64,000 nucleotides of DNA, from NCBI GenBank assembly GCA_022448315.1, contig JAKVCA010000004.1, positions 1 to 64,000 on the forward strand, in the 5' to 3' direction. The position numbers and the translations under genes were made by a program. The notes under the pieces were generated by a model. The model had not been told where the DNA came from. It searched no databases and saw nothing but the letters and a program-made list of their open reading frames with translations. This document shows positions 9,611-17,623 of the stretch, one piece after another. This DNA comes from Pirellulaceae bacterium. Lineage in GTDB: Bacteria > Planctomycetota > Planctomycetia > Pirellulales > Pirellulaceae. How positions within the stretch are numbered: the stretch's first letter is position 1; the number at the start of each line of letters is the position of its first letter.

Positions 9611-10336
9611 ATGAACACCGGGTTGATTCCATTCCGAGTCAAAGTCTGTGGTGTCACCGCGCCAGATCAGGTTGCCAAGATTTGTGCGACAGGGATCGAT
9701 GCCATCGGCGTCAACTTCTCCTCAACGAGCTCTCGCGGTATCGGTGCAGCCATTGCTCGAAAAATTCAAGAAGCAAAAACCCCTACGGTGAAACTCGTCG
9801 GCGTCTTCGTCAACGAAAAAGTGGAACGTATCTCGGAGTTGGTCAATGAAACTCCGCTCGACTACGTTCAGTTGCACGGAGATGAAAGCTGGGACAACTA
9901 CACGCAGCTTTGTGAACGTATTGGAGCCCATCGGATCATCCGAGCCTGCCGTTTGAAGCAGTCGCGTTGGGACGTGGCACTCCAATTCGCACAGCAGGCA
10001 ACCGCTTCCGGACTTCTACCGGCCGGAATCTTGATCGATTCCCAAGTGAGTAAACAATACGGGGGAACAGGCAAACGCCTCGACTGGAGCAAGCTGGGGA
10101 CAAAATCGGGTCCGCTCGAAAGAATCCCCATCATTTTGGCCGGTGGTTTGACACCGGATAATGTTTCCCAAGCCATTCGACTCATGAATCCTGAGGCGGT
10201 CGATGTCGCAGGGGGAGTCGAAACCAATATTGGCATGAAGAGCTTTGACGAATGCCGGCGATTCACGGAGCAAGCGAGATGGGGCTGGTCGCCGCCCCCC
10301 CCTCAAACGAGCCATTTTCCAGCAACATTTAACTAG
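9611..10336 (+). CDS. trpF: Phosphoribosylanthranilate isomerase
   Basis: About 241 residues of TIM-barrel type. The N-terminal strand [13 protein letters not shown] carries the catalytic Cys of the KxCG motif. [10 protein letters not shown] is the family's QLHG motif, and the phosphate-binding end reads [11 protein letters not shown]...VDVAGGVE. It converts N-(5-phosphoribosyl)anthranilate to CdRP in tryptophan synthesis. No other trp gene is adjacent, which is common where the pathway genes are dispersed. The start at 9611 is set by an AGGAG ribosome site ten bases upstream; the frame is also open to a TTG at 9545. Confidence 0.93.
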   Translation: MNTGLIPFRVKVCGVTAPDQVAKICATGIDAIGVNFSSTSSRGIGAAIARKIQEAKTPTVKLVGVFVNEKVERISELVNETPLDYVQLHGDESWDNYTQLCERIGAHRIIRACRLKQSRWDVALQFAQQATASGLLPAGILIDSQVSKQYGGTGKRLDWSKLGTKSGPLERIPIILAGGLTPDNVSQAIRLMNPEAVDVAGGVETNIGMKSFDECRRFTEQARWGWSPPPPQTSHFPATFN

Positions 10337-10482
10337 ACGGTGAACCTGCATGCATTCCGCCGGTTGTCTTACTGACTCAAATTAAACTAACATGTTGCAC
10401 GTACATTTTGCATTTGATTTTTGAAACGAATCAGTGCTCGACCACTCTGGTGGGTGATGATAACAACTTAGGAGAAACATTC

Positions 10483-11817
10483 GTGGCGAACGTAGACACC
10501 AACCGGCTTCCCTACAAAGTCAAAGATCTAGAACTGGCTGAGTTTGGGCGCAAAGAAATTCGGCTCGCCGAGAATGAAATGCCCGGCTTGATGGCCCTTC
10601 GAGAGAAGTACCGAGACTCCAAGCCGCTCCAGGGTGCCCGTATCGCCGGCTGCCTGCATATGACCATTCAGACGGCTGTTCTGATCGAGACACTGGTCGA
10701 ACTTGGTGCTGAAGTCACATGGTCAAGTTGCAACATTTTCTCAACGCAGGATCACGCCGCGGCTGCCATGGCTGAAGCCGGAATCCCGGTTTACGCTTGG
10801 AAAGGCATGACGGAGGAAGAGTTTGATTGGTGCATCGAGCAAACAGTCTTTTTTCCGGACGGCAAGCCGCTCAACTTGATCCTCGACGACGGTGGCGACC
10901 TGACGGCGATGATTCACAACCGATTCCCCGAACTACTCGAAGGGATCAACGGACTTTCGGAGGAGACCACCACGGGCGTCCACCGACTGTACCAGATGCA
11001 CGCCAGTGGCGAACTGAAGATCCCCGCCATCAACGTCAACGATTCGGTCACGAAAACCAAATTTGACAACCTCTACGGCTGCCGCGAAAGCTTGGCAGAC
11101 GGCATCAAACGAGCCACCGATATCATGGTGGCGGGTAAAGTCGTCGTTGTCGCCGGCTATGGTGATGTCGGAAAGGGTTGTGCCCACTCAATGCGAGGCT
11201 TTGGTGCTCGCGTTCTGATCACTGAGATCGATCCGATCATTGCACTCCAAGCGGCAATGGAAGGGTTCGAAGTCACCACCATGGAAGATGCTGCCGCCGA
11301 AGGCGACATCTTTGTCACCACAACGGGGAACCGCGACATCATCACCGGCCCTCACATGCAGGTGATGAAGAACGATGCTATTGTCTGCAACATCGGGCAC
11401 TTCGATCTTGAAATCGACATGGCTTGGCTGGAATCCCAAAGTGACGTGACGAAGGAAGTGATCAAGTCAAATATGGACGAAGGCGGGCCCGTCGACCGTT
11501 ATACGTTTGCGGACGGTCATGCCATCCTGATTTTGGCCGAAGGTCGACTTGTTAATCTTGGTTGTGCAACTGGTCATCCTTCGTTCGTCATGAGTGCGTC
11601 GTTCACAAACCAGGTGCTCGCTCAACTCGCTCTTTGGCAGGATCCGGACCAATACGAGCTCGGCGTGCATGTTCTTCCGAAAACGCTCGACGAAGAGGTG
11701 GCGAGACTTCACCTCGGCAAACTTGGCGTGAAGATGACGACCATGACTCAAGCTCAGGCCGATTATGTCGGCATTCCAGTCAATGGGCCCTACAAGGCGG
11801 ACCATTACCGGTACTAA
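10483..11817 (+). CDS. ahcY: Adenosylhomocysteinase (S-adenosyl-L-homocysteine hydrolase)
   Basis: About 444 residues. Visible landmarks are [16 protein letters not shown] near the N-terminus, the NAD-binding loop [14 protein letters not shown], the conserved [11 protein letters not shown] segment and the C-terminal KADHYRY, which ends exactly where the family normally ends. The enzyme hydrolyses SAH to adenosine and homocysteine, recycling the product of methylation. The start is GTG at 10483, preceded by a strong AGGAGAAAC ribosome site. An upstream frame to 10408 looks untranslated. A terminator follows at 11855. The leader was inspected for an SAH riboswitch and none was recognised. Confidence 0.96.
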   Translation: MANVDTNRLPYKVKDLELAEFGRKEIRLAENEMPGLMALREKYRDSKPLQGARIAGCLHMTIQTAVLIETLVELGAEVTWSSCNIFSTQDHAAAAMAEAGIPVYAWKGMTEEEFDWCIEQTVFFPDGKPLNLILDDGGDLTAMIHNRFPELLEGINGLSEETTTGVHRLYQMHASGELKIPAINVNDSVTKTKFDNLYGCRESLADGIKRATDIMVAGKVVVVAGYGDVGKGCAHSMRGFGARVLITEIDPIIALQAAMEGFEVTTMEDAAAEGDIFVTTTGNRDIITGPHMQVMKNDAIVCNIGHFDLEIDMAWLESQSDVTKEVIKSNMDEGGPVDRYTFADGHAILILAEGRLVNLGCATGHPSFVMSASFTNQVLAQLALWQDPDQYELGVHVLPKTLDEEVARLHLGKLGVKMTTMTQAQADYVGIPVNGPYKADHYRY

Positions 11818-11854
11818 ATCGCGAGGCTTGCCCTCCCCTTTGACATCCACGAAA

Positions 11855-11885
11855 GGCTCCGCCATAACATGGCGGAGTTTTTTTA
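11855..11885 (+). terminator. Rho-independent terminator after ahcY
   Basis: A perfect 8-bp stem CTCCGCCA / TGGCGGAG with a five-base loop and a T-run, starting 40 bases after the ahcY stop codon. Confidence 0.9.
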
Positions 11886-12019
11886 TGCGCCGCGGGACCT
11901 GAGTAGTTCCTCGAACAACGCTCTAGGCTCTTTCTCAGATCACCCCTTGGGCTGCGGCCTCGACTGTTTTTGGAACCTCACCCTCATTAATGCTAGCATT
12001 TTGACGGAACGGGAGAGTT

Positions 12020-13363
12020 ATGGCCAACATCCAGGCATTCAGAGGCATTCGTTATGATCTCGGTCACGTGGGATCGCTCGCAAACGTGATTGCCCCGCCT
12101 TACGATATCATCGATCGAGAGATGCAGGATGAACTCTATAAAAAACATCCTGCAAATGTCGTTCGACTCATTTTGAATCGAGATGAACCCGGGGACGAAC
12201 AAGATGCGCGTTACGCGCGCGCAGCGAAGTTCCTGAATTCGTGGAAGAAGCAGGGCGTTCTCTTTGAAGAAGCGGACCCCGCCATCTATGTCTACCATCA
12301 GACCTTCACATTCGCAGGTCAGACTTACACCCGTCGCGGATTCATGGCTCGGTGCAAGCTGGAGAAGTTTGGGGAGGGGAATATCTTTCCTCATGAAGAA
12401 ACCCACTCGGCAGCCAAAGCAGATCGCCTCAAACTCTTCAGTGCTTGCGAACACAATCTGAGCCAGATTTTCGGGATTTATCCGGATGAAACCAACGATG
12501 CTCAGGAGAAGCTCGAAACCGCGATTGCCGGAACAGCCCCGCTTGAAGTGACAGATCACCTCGGTGTCGTCCACCACCTCTGGACCGTCACCGATACCAA
12601 GATCCTTTCTGAAGTCACCTCCTGCCTCGGTCCCAAACCTGTTTTCATCGCGGATGGGCATCATCGGTATGAAACCGCCTGCAATTACCGAGATGAGAAA
12701 CTGGCTACAGAATCGATCAGCGATGAACACCCAGCAAACTACGTACTCATGATGTTTATAAGCATGAATGATCCAGGCATGGTGGTTTTGCCGACTCACC
12801 GTTTGTTTCGAGGTATTCGACCCACATCTTTGACCGCACTGGAAAGCCAACTCTCCTCCTGCTTCGAAACAGAGCGTGTTGGTTCAGGCGTCGAGTTCGC
12901 CAATGAACTCTGGCAAGAAATCGAAATAGAAAACAAGCAATCGACGCTGGGACTTTATTCTGCAGTCGATAACGGCTGGCTTAGGATACGCATCAATGAG
13001 ACGGGCCAGAGTCGGCTGAGTGAAATTGCTACGAGCCAAAGTTCCCAATGGTGCGGCCTCGGAGTTTCCATCCTTCATCAGTTGGTCATGGGTGAGCTGC
13101 TCGGCTATTCAGATCTTCCAACTCCCAAATACGTGCACGATATTCCAGAAGTGGTGGAGGGGATTCGCCAAGGTGACACGGCCGGGCGTGACGCGACTGG
13201 ACAGGCGGGTTCCAACGAGCCCTTCCAGTTGGCAGCACTCGTCATGCCCGCTTCTGTGAACGATGTTCGAGCCATAAGCTTGCAAGGCGAGAGAATGCCC
13301 GCAAAAAGCACCTACTTTTATCCGAAGTTACTCAGCGGCCTGGTGCTCAACCCGCTTTCCTGA
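12020..13363 (+). CDS. DUF1015-family protein
   Basis: 447 residues. The N-terminus IQAFRGIRYD...VIAPPYDII and the internal FIADGHHRYETA match the DUF1015 family, which is widespread in bacteria and archaea and whose biochemical role is not settled. The His-Arg-Tyr cluster is the family's most conserved patch and could be an active site. No signal peptide is seen, so it is cytoplasmic. GGGAGAG lies seven bases upstream of the ATG. The two parS sites begin about 45 bases after its stop codon. Confidence 0.88.
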   Translation: MANIQAFRGIRYDLGHVGSLANVIAPPYDIIDREMQDELYKKHPANVVRLILNRDEPGDEQDARYARAAKFLNSWKKQGVLFEEADPAIYVYHQTFTFAGQTYTRRGFMARCKLEKFGEGNIFPHEETHSAAKADRLKLFSACEHNLSQIFGIYPDETNDAQEKLETAIAGTAPLEVTDHLGVVHHLWTVTDTKILSEVTSCLGPKPVFIADGHHRYETACNYRDEKLATESISDEHPANYVLMMFISMNDPGMVVLPTHRLFRGIRPTSLTALESQLSSCFETERVGSGVEFANELWQEIEIENKQSTLGLYSAVDNGWLRIRINETGQSRLSEIATSQSSQWCGLGVSILHQLVMGELLGYSDLPTPKYVHDIPEVVEGIRQGDTAGRDATGQAGSNEPFQLAALVMPASVNDVRAISLQGERMPAKSTYFYPKLLSGLVLNPLS

Positions 13364-13408
13364 GTCAAGCACGGTGAATTCGGGTTCGATTCCGAGGTGT
13401 GGTGGTAG

Positions 13409-13422
13409 GTTTCACGTGAAAC
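13409..13422. other. parS: parS centromere site 1
   Basis: GTTTCACGTGAAAC, a perfect 14-bp palindrome identical to the core of the bacterial parS consensus bound by ParB. It lies 237 bases upstream of the parA start codon of the adjacent partition locus. Confidence 0.95.
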
Positions 13423-13438
13423 AGGCAAAGTAGCGAAG

Positions 13439-13452
13439 GTTTCACGTGAAAC
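13439..13452. other. parS: parS centromere site 2
   Basis: A second exact GTTTCACGTGAAAC, 30 bases from the first measured centre to centre (close to three helical turns), so ParB dimers would sit on roughly the same face of the DNA. Confidence 0.95.
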
Positions 13453-13658
13453 GCACGCCTCGTTCTGATAGCATTCCGCGCGAATTGCCATTCCTGCAAC
13501 CGCGTTCCATCGTCTAAACTCCGAAATCGATTTGGGACGAGCCGCCCTACTCACCGTATGAGAACGGATGACGATTTGTCGGCCGGTCCATGCGAAGGGC
13601 CGCCTGGGCCTTTATCGAAAACGAAGTGTGGGTTTTGAAGGCAGCAGGGAGGCATGCC

Positions 13659-14417
13659 TTGGCCAGAGTCTTATGCATTGCGAATCAAAAGGGAGGTGTC
13701 GGCAAGACCACGACGGCCGTCAATTTGGCCGATGCGCTGGCGAAATCCGACCGTCGAACGCTTTTGGTTGACCTGGATCCGCAATGCAACGCCACATCGG
13801 CACTCGGAGCTAAAGCGGTAGATCACCACCCTCTGCTGATGGATGAACCTCTCAGCGATCTTCAGGTGGGGATCTATCCGGACACCCTGGCGGTACTGCC
13901 GGGAAGTCGTAATATCGATGACGTTCAGAGGCTGGCCGCAAGCGACGAAACCGATCGTCGACACTTGCTCTCGAGACTCGCGACGACCCACGCAACATTT
14001 GATACGGTCGTGATCGACTGCCCTCCCTCTCTAGGCCGCCTCACTCAGACCGCATTGATGGCATCCACCGAAGTATTGATGCCCATCCAGTGCGAGTTTT
14101 TTGCGATGGAAGGCCTCACTCAAATGATCGAGGTCATTCGAGATGTCATGCACTCCGAAACCAGCCAACTGGATTTTGGGGGCATCCTGCTGACGATGTA
14201 CGACCCGACTTTGGAATTAACGTTGGAAGTTGATGCCGAAGTGCGCGACTTCTTTGGTGAAGTAGTCTTTGAAACTGTCATTCCTCGAGACATCAACGCT
14301 GCGGAAGCACCCAGTCACGGACAATCCGTGTTGGAATACGCCCCAAGGTGTCGTGCGACTCGAGCCTATATTGAATTGTGCATGGAGGTGCTGGAACGTG
14401 ACGACGAATCAGAATAA
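13659..14417 (+). CDS. parA: Chromosome partition ATPase ParA (Soj)
   Basis: About 252 residues. The deviant Walker A motif KGGVGKTT with its signature lysine comes right at the start (IANQKGGVGKTT), followed by LLVDLDPQ (Walker A') and VVIDCPPSLG (Walker B). It uses ATP to move ParB-parS complexes during chromosome segregation. The start is assigned to TTG at 13659, because an AGGGAGG ribosome site ends six bases upstream and the protein then begins like other ParAs. An ATG at 13590 would add 23 residues without similarity. The 3' end overlaps the parB start by 20 bases. Confidence 0.95.
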   Translation: MARVLCIANQKGGVGKTTTAVNLADALAKSDRRTLLVDLDPQCNATSALGAKAVDHHPLLMDEPLSDLQVGIYPDTLAVLPGSRNIDDVQRLAASDETDRRHLLSRLATTHATFDTVVIDCPPSLGRLTQTALMASTEVLMPIQCEFFAMEGLTQMIEVIRDVMHSETSQLDFGGILLTMYDPTLELTLEVDAEVRDFFGEVVFETVIPRDINAAEAPSHGQSVLEYAPRCRATRAYIELCMEVLERDDESE

Positions 14418-15432
14418 AAAACGTAGATTGGGTCGGGGGCTGGAGGCACTGCTGAATCCAACACCGGGTGCGGCAAGCCCTGAATCCGATGCTTCTGGCA
14501 ACGAAGGCCCCGCGAAGATCCTGCCAATGCGAACCGCCGCGCTCCCCTCGAGTGAGGATGAAGAGAGTGCTAGCACCACGAGCGATGTCCCTGATATTCA
14601 AGATCTGGTCTTCTTGAACGTTCATGAAATCGAGCGCAATCCTTTTCAACCCCGGCGGGAATTCAGCGAAGCAGAATTGGCGAGTCTCTCGGAGAGTCTC
14701 AAAGAACATGACATGTTGCAGCCGATTCTCGTCCGCGAAGTTGAAACGGGTTACCAGATCATTTCAGGTGAGCGTCGATGGCGAGCCGCTCAACTTGCCG
14801 GATGGGATCGTATTCCAGCGCGACTGCGAGTTGCCGATGATCGGCTGGTCGCTGAATTAGCCATCGTTGAAAATCTCCAACGCAAGGACCTGAATCCCCT
14901 TGAGAAGGCGATGTCATTTCGTCGCTATCTGGATGAGCACGATTGCTCTCAGGAAGACTTGGCAGGCCGATTGAAAATCGATCGCTCCACCATCTCCAAT
15001 TTGATGAGACTACTCGATCTCCCTGAAATTGTTCAGGACGCCCTGCGTATGGGTTCAATCTCTGCAGGACACGCGCGAGCACTGCTCCCACTTGGAGTGG
15101 AGTCGAGTCAAATCCAAATGTGTAACGCCATTCGCAAAGAAGGCTGGAGCGTTCGAGAAACCGAACGGCGAGTCCACCAGCAAATCGCGGACGAAGATTC
15201 CCTTGGCGAAACCTCCGCATCGACCACGGTAAAACGAAGTTCAACGCCGCTCCAAATCAAAGCACTCGAACAACAATTGCGGCGCGCCTTGGGTACGACG
15301 GTGGAGATCAAAGCAACCCGGCGTGGCAAAGGGAAAATCATGGTTCATTTCAGCAATAATGACGAGTTCATCCGCATTCGTGATTTTCTCACCCAAGATT
15401 CCGAAGTTCATAACCTGAGGCGAGCAGGCTGA
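14398..15432 (+). CDS. parB: Chromosome partition protein ParB (Spo0J)
   Basis: About 344 residues. The N-terminus reads RRLGRGLEALL, the usual ParA-contacting start. The CTP-binding/arginine-patch segment ISGERRWRAAQLAGW follows, then a helix-turn-helix (DLAGRLKIDRSTISNLMRLL) that reads parS, and a C-terminal dimerisation region. The start is GTG at 14398, nine bases after a GGAGG inside the end of parA, so translation is coupled. With the two parS sites it forms a complete parABS system. In many bacteria parAB lies near oriC, but no dnaA, gidA or DnaA-box cluster is visible here, so closeness to the origin is not shown. Confidence 0.96.
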   Translation: MTTNQNKKRRLGRGLEALLNPTPGAASPESDASGNEGPAKILPMRTAALPSSEDEESASTTSDVPDIQDLVFLNVHEIERNPFQPRREFSEAELASLSESLKEHDMLQPILVREVETGYQIISGERRWRAAQLAGWDRIPARLRVADDRLVAELAIVENLQRKDLNPLEKAMSFRRYLDEHDCSQEDLAGRLKIDRSTISNLMRLLDLPEIVQDALRMGSISAGHARALLPLGVESSQIQMCNAIRKEGWSVRETERRVHQQIADEDSLGETSASTTVKRSSTPLQIKALEQQLRRALGTTVEIKATRRGKGKIMVHFSNNDEFIRIRDFLTQDSEVHNLRRAG

Positions 15433-15548
15433 CCCACGGAAACAGTTCACCGGGCAAGCCGTCCCCCCAAAAAACGAAAGGGAGAGTTGAAAGCGTATTT
15501 GGCTGGGATTGCAACAGGGACCATGCCTCGCTAACATTGGATCCAACT

Positions 15549-15623
15549 CGGGGTGTAGCGCAGTCTGGCTAGCGCACCTGCTTTGGGAGCAGGGGGTCGT
15601 AGGTTCGAATCCTATCACCCCGA
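15549..15623 (+). tRNA. tRNA-Pro (UGG)
   Basis: A 75-base cloverleaf: acceptor CGGGGTG / CACCCCG, an anticodon arm CCTGC-TTTGGGA-GCAGG giving anticodon TGG, and the T arm with GGTTCGAATCC. The discriminator is A and the 3' CCA is not encoded. A terminator follows 33 bases later. No integrase or direct repeat suggests use as an attachment site. Confidence 0.96.
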
Positions 15624-15655
15624 CTTGACCGTTTAACTCGGTATCTAACGATCGA

Positions 15656-15687
15656 GGACCAAGGATAGAACGCCTTGGTCCTTTTTT
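15656..15687 (+). terminator. Rho-independent terminator after tRNA-Pro
   Basis: Stem GGACCAAGG / CCTTGGTCC, eight-base loop and six T residues, placed to end the tRNA transcript (and perhaps parAB read-through). Confidence 0.9.
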
Positions 15688-16028
15688 CGTTAATCGTGCT
15701 TCTCTGCGTAATCTCCGAGGGTCTGGTTTTGCCAAAAGACGCCTGACGAGGCAGTCTCAGCACTGAAAAGAGATCAAGCTTCTTTTTCCATCCGAACGCA
15801 GCACGACGTTGTTTTTTTGGCCGTTAATCCCGATGGAGATTTCTTCAGTGAAAGGTCATGGGGCAACTGGGCTGCGTAATTGTGCAATTCAGCACAATCC
15901 GAAAATCCGGCTCAAGCGGATTCTGCCCCAAGGACGATGAACCGAGGTAGAGCGTAATCCTCTCCGTTCACACGGATGGGACTGCGCTATTTCTTCGTCC
16001 ATGGTTTCACGCAGCTCAAGGTTTTGAA
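15688..16028. other. Intergenic region before the exopolysaccharide-control operon
   Basis: No gene or RNA is recognised in these 341 bases. Open frames here are short and without protein character. The operon promoter is expected here, but no convincing -35/-10 pair was identified. Confidence 0.45.
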
Positions 16029-17579
16029 ATGGTCGCTCGCACCAGTTCATGGCGACAGCCAGCCAATGTGCCGCCAAAATCGAGCCGTCTTTATTTCGGC
16101 TGCGTGATCGGTCTGTCCGCGTTTTCGCTCCTCGCCTACCTTTGGCCTCAAACGCCACATATTGAACGGGTGCAATGCGTCATTGAGGTGACTCTGTCCC
16201 CGGAAGAAATCGAGGAGGGACTCTTCAAGGACCTGCTTGAAGAATCTTTCCAGGCCTGTCTTAAAAAGGATGTGCTCGACGACATCGTGTCACTCTCCTC
16301 CGCCTCCTTTACCCAACTCGAGTCAAGCCTGGGCATAAAACAGACGCTTCCGACCGAGCAAGAACAGTTAGGGTTCTGGCTCAAACACAAGGTCACGATT
16401 AACGAAGTAGGTGGGTCAACGGTCGACTACCGCTTAGTAGAACTGACAGGAACGGAACTTCGAGGGGACCTTGCCGCCATCCTGCTCAATCAATTGGCAA
16501 CACGCCTGACTGAAAAGCTGAATCGTAAAATCATTTTTGAGCGACTCGCAGGTGATTGGCTGCTCCATCAACAGAATATTGAAGATACCCTGCGATACCG
16601 ACGACAGTGGATGGGCGAACTCAGGGGAGCATCGGGCCTTCAGGCTCAGGTCCTCCAACAGATCGCGACACAACAGATCCCCAAACCGACCAGCTCTCCA
16701 ACCCAACTTGCATCAGCGAAAACGGTCACTCCGACTACAAAACCACCGCGTGACAGGGAACTTTTGCTTGCGGAGATCGAAATGCGTCAGGAGCAACTCC
16801 TCGCCTCGTCGAATCAACACACCGGCCCTGGGAGTCCATCAGAATTCGAGACCCGTCTACGGCAAATCGAACAACTTCAACAACTCGTCGGAGAATCTGG
16901 CCTTGCCCTACCACCAGAAACATCCGACGTCAAAGCAACCCGAGTTCGAGTCGAGGAAAATCAATTCTATCTTGAAAAAACCAATCCCGATCAAGTTGAC
17001 AGATCATCGGAACAACAAGCTGAATTTATCGGACTGATCGACCAAGCTCAGGATGCGAACAGTCAAATCTTTGACCTGCAGGCCGAGGCTGAATCTCGAC
17101 TGAAAGCCGATGAAAAACGGACGACCGAAATTCGAGAATGGATCGACAGTCTATCCCTTGGCTCCGCACCTTCTTCCCTGCAAATTATCAAGTTTGCCAG
17201 ACAACAGCCGAGATCGCCTTCTTCGATTCCCTCCTCTCACTGGATCTTTATTTGCTCTGTTTCGATCATCGTCGGCGGTGGATTATCCACCGCCCTCGCC
17301 TTTCGACCGATGCCATTTCAGTCTTCGGCCGATGTCGAGTCCACGCTCGGCGTTGAAGTACTCGGGGTCATTCCCGCAGAGCCGACAGAACGTGAATCGT
17401 TTGTGGCCAAACTCAAAAGGCATGAAAGCAAACTGAGAATTGCAGCTGAATTGACCGTTCTGATCATGACGATCCTCGTCGTCTTAAGCCTTTTTCAAGA
17501 CCCCCGCTTACTGCCACTCCTTCTGGAAAATCCCTTCGAAGGTGTGGCTCAAGCGTTTCGGTCGTTGCGTTCCCTTTAA
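16029..17579 (+). CDS. Wzz/GumC-like polysaccharide chain-length (PCP) protein
   Basis: 516 residues. A membrane helix lies at about 20-38. A large periplasmic part follows, rich in Gln/Glu/Leu coiled-coil segments (about 180-395). A second helix is at 405-424 and a third at about 470-489. Between the last two sits SSADVESTLGVEVLGVIPAEP, which matches the cytoplasmic loop linking polysaccharide co-polymerases to their BY-kinase (the S-x-x-D-(I/V)-E-x-x-LG-x-x-VLGVIP pattern). Such proteins set chain length and gate export of surface polysaccharide. It is the first gene of a four-gene operon with gaps of 26-44 bases or overlaps. The third helix after the loop is unusual for GumC-type proteins. 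The fold is inferred from topology and the loop only. Confidence 0.7.
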   Translation: MVARTSSWRQPANVPPKSSRLYFGCVIGLSAFSLLAYLWPQTPHIERVQCVIEVTLSPEEIEEGLFKDLLEESFQACLKKDVLDDIVSLSSASFTQLESSLGIKQTLPTEQEQLGFWLKHKVTINEVGGSTVDYRLVELTGTELRGDLAAILLNQLATRLTEKLNRKIIFERLAGDWLLHQQNIEDTLRYRRQWMGELRGASGLQAQVLQQIATQQIPKPTSSPTQLASAKTVTPTTKPPRDRELLLAEIEMRQEQLLASSNQHTGPGSPSEFETRLRQIEQLQQLVGESGLALPPETSDVKATRVRVEENQFYLEKTNPDQVDRSSEQQAEFIGLIDQAQDANSQIFDLQAEAESRLKADEKRTTEIREWIDSLSLGSAPSSLQIIKFARQQPRSPSSIPSSHWIFICSVSIIVGGGLSTALAFRPMPFQSSADVESTLGVEVLGVIPAEPTERESFVAKLKRHESKLRIAAELTVLIMTILVVLSLFQDPRLLPLLLENPFEGVAQAFRSLRSL

Positions 17580-17623
17580 AATCCTCGAAACCGCAGTTTC
17601 ACTATTTGTTGATTGATCGAGCC

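Noticed and set aside
10337-10482. SAH riboswitch upstream of ahcY
   Set aside because: The leader does not contain the conserved core of known SAH riboswitches; only a ribosome site and no convincing paired structure were seen.
15549-15687. Integration site at tRNA-Pro
   Set aside because: No integrase, no direct repeat of the tRNA 3' end, and downstream genes look chromosomal.
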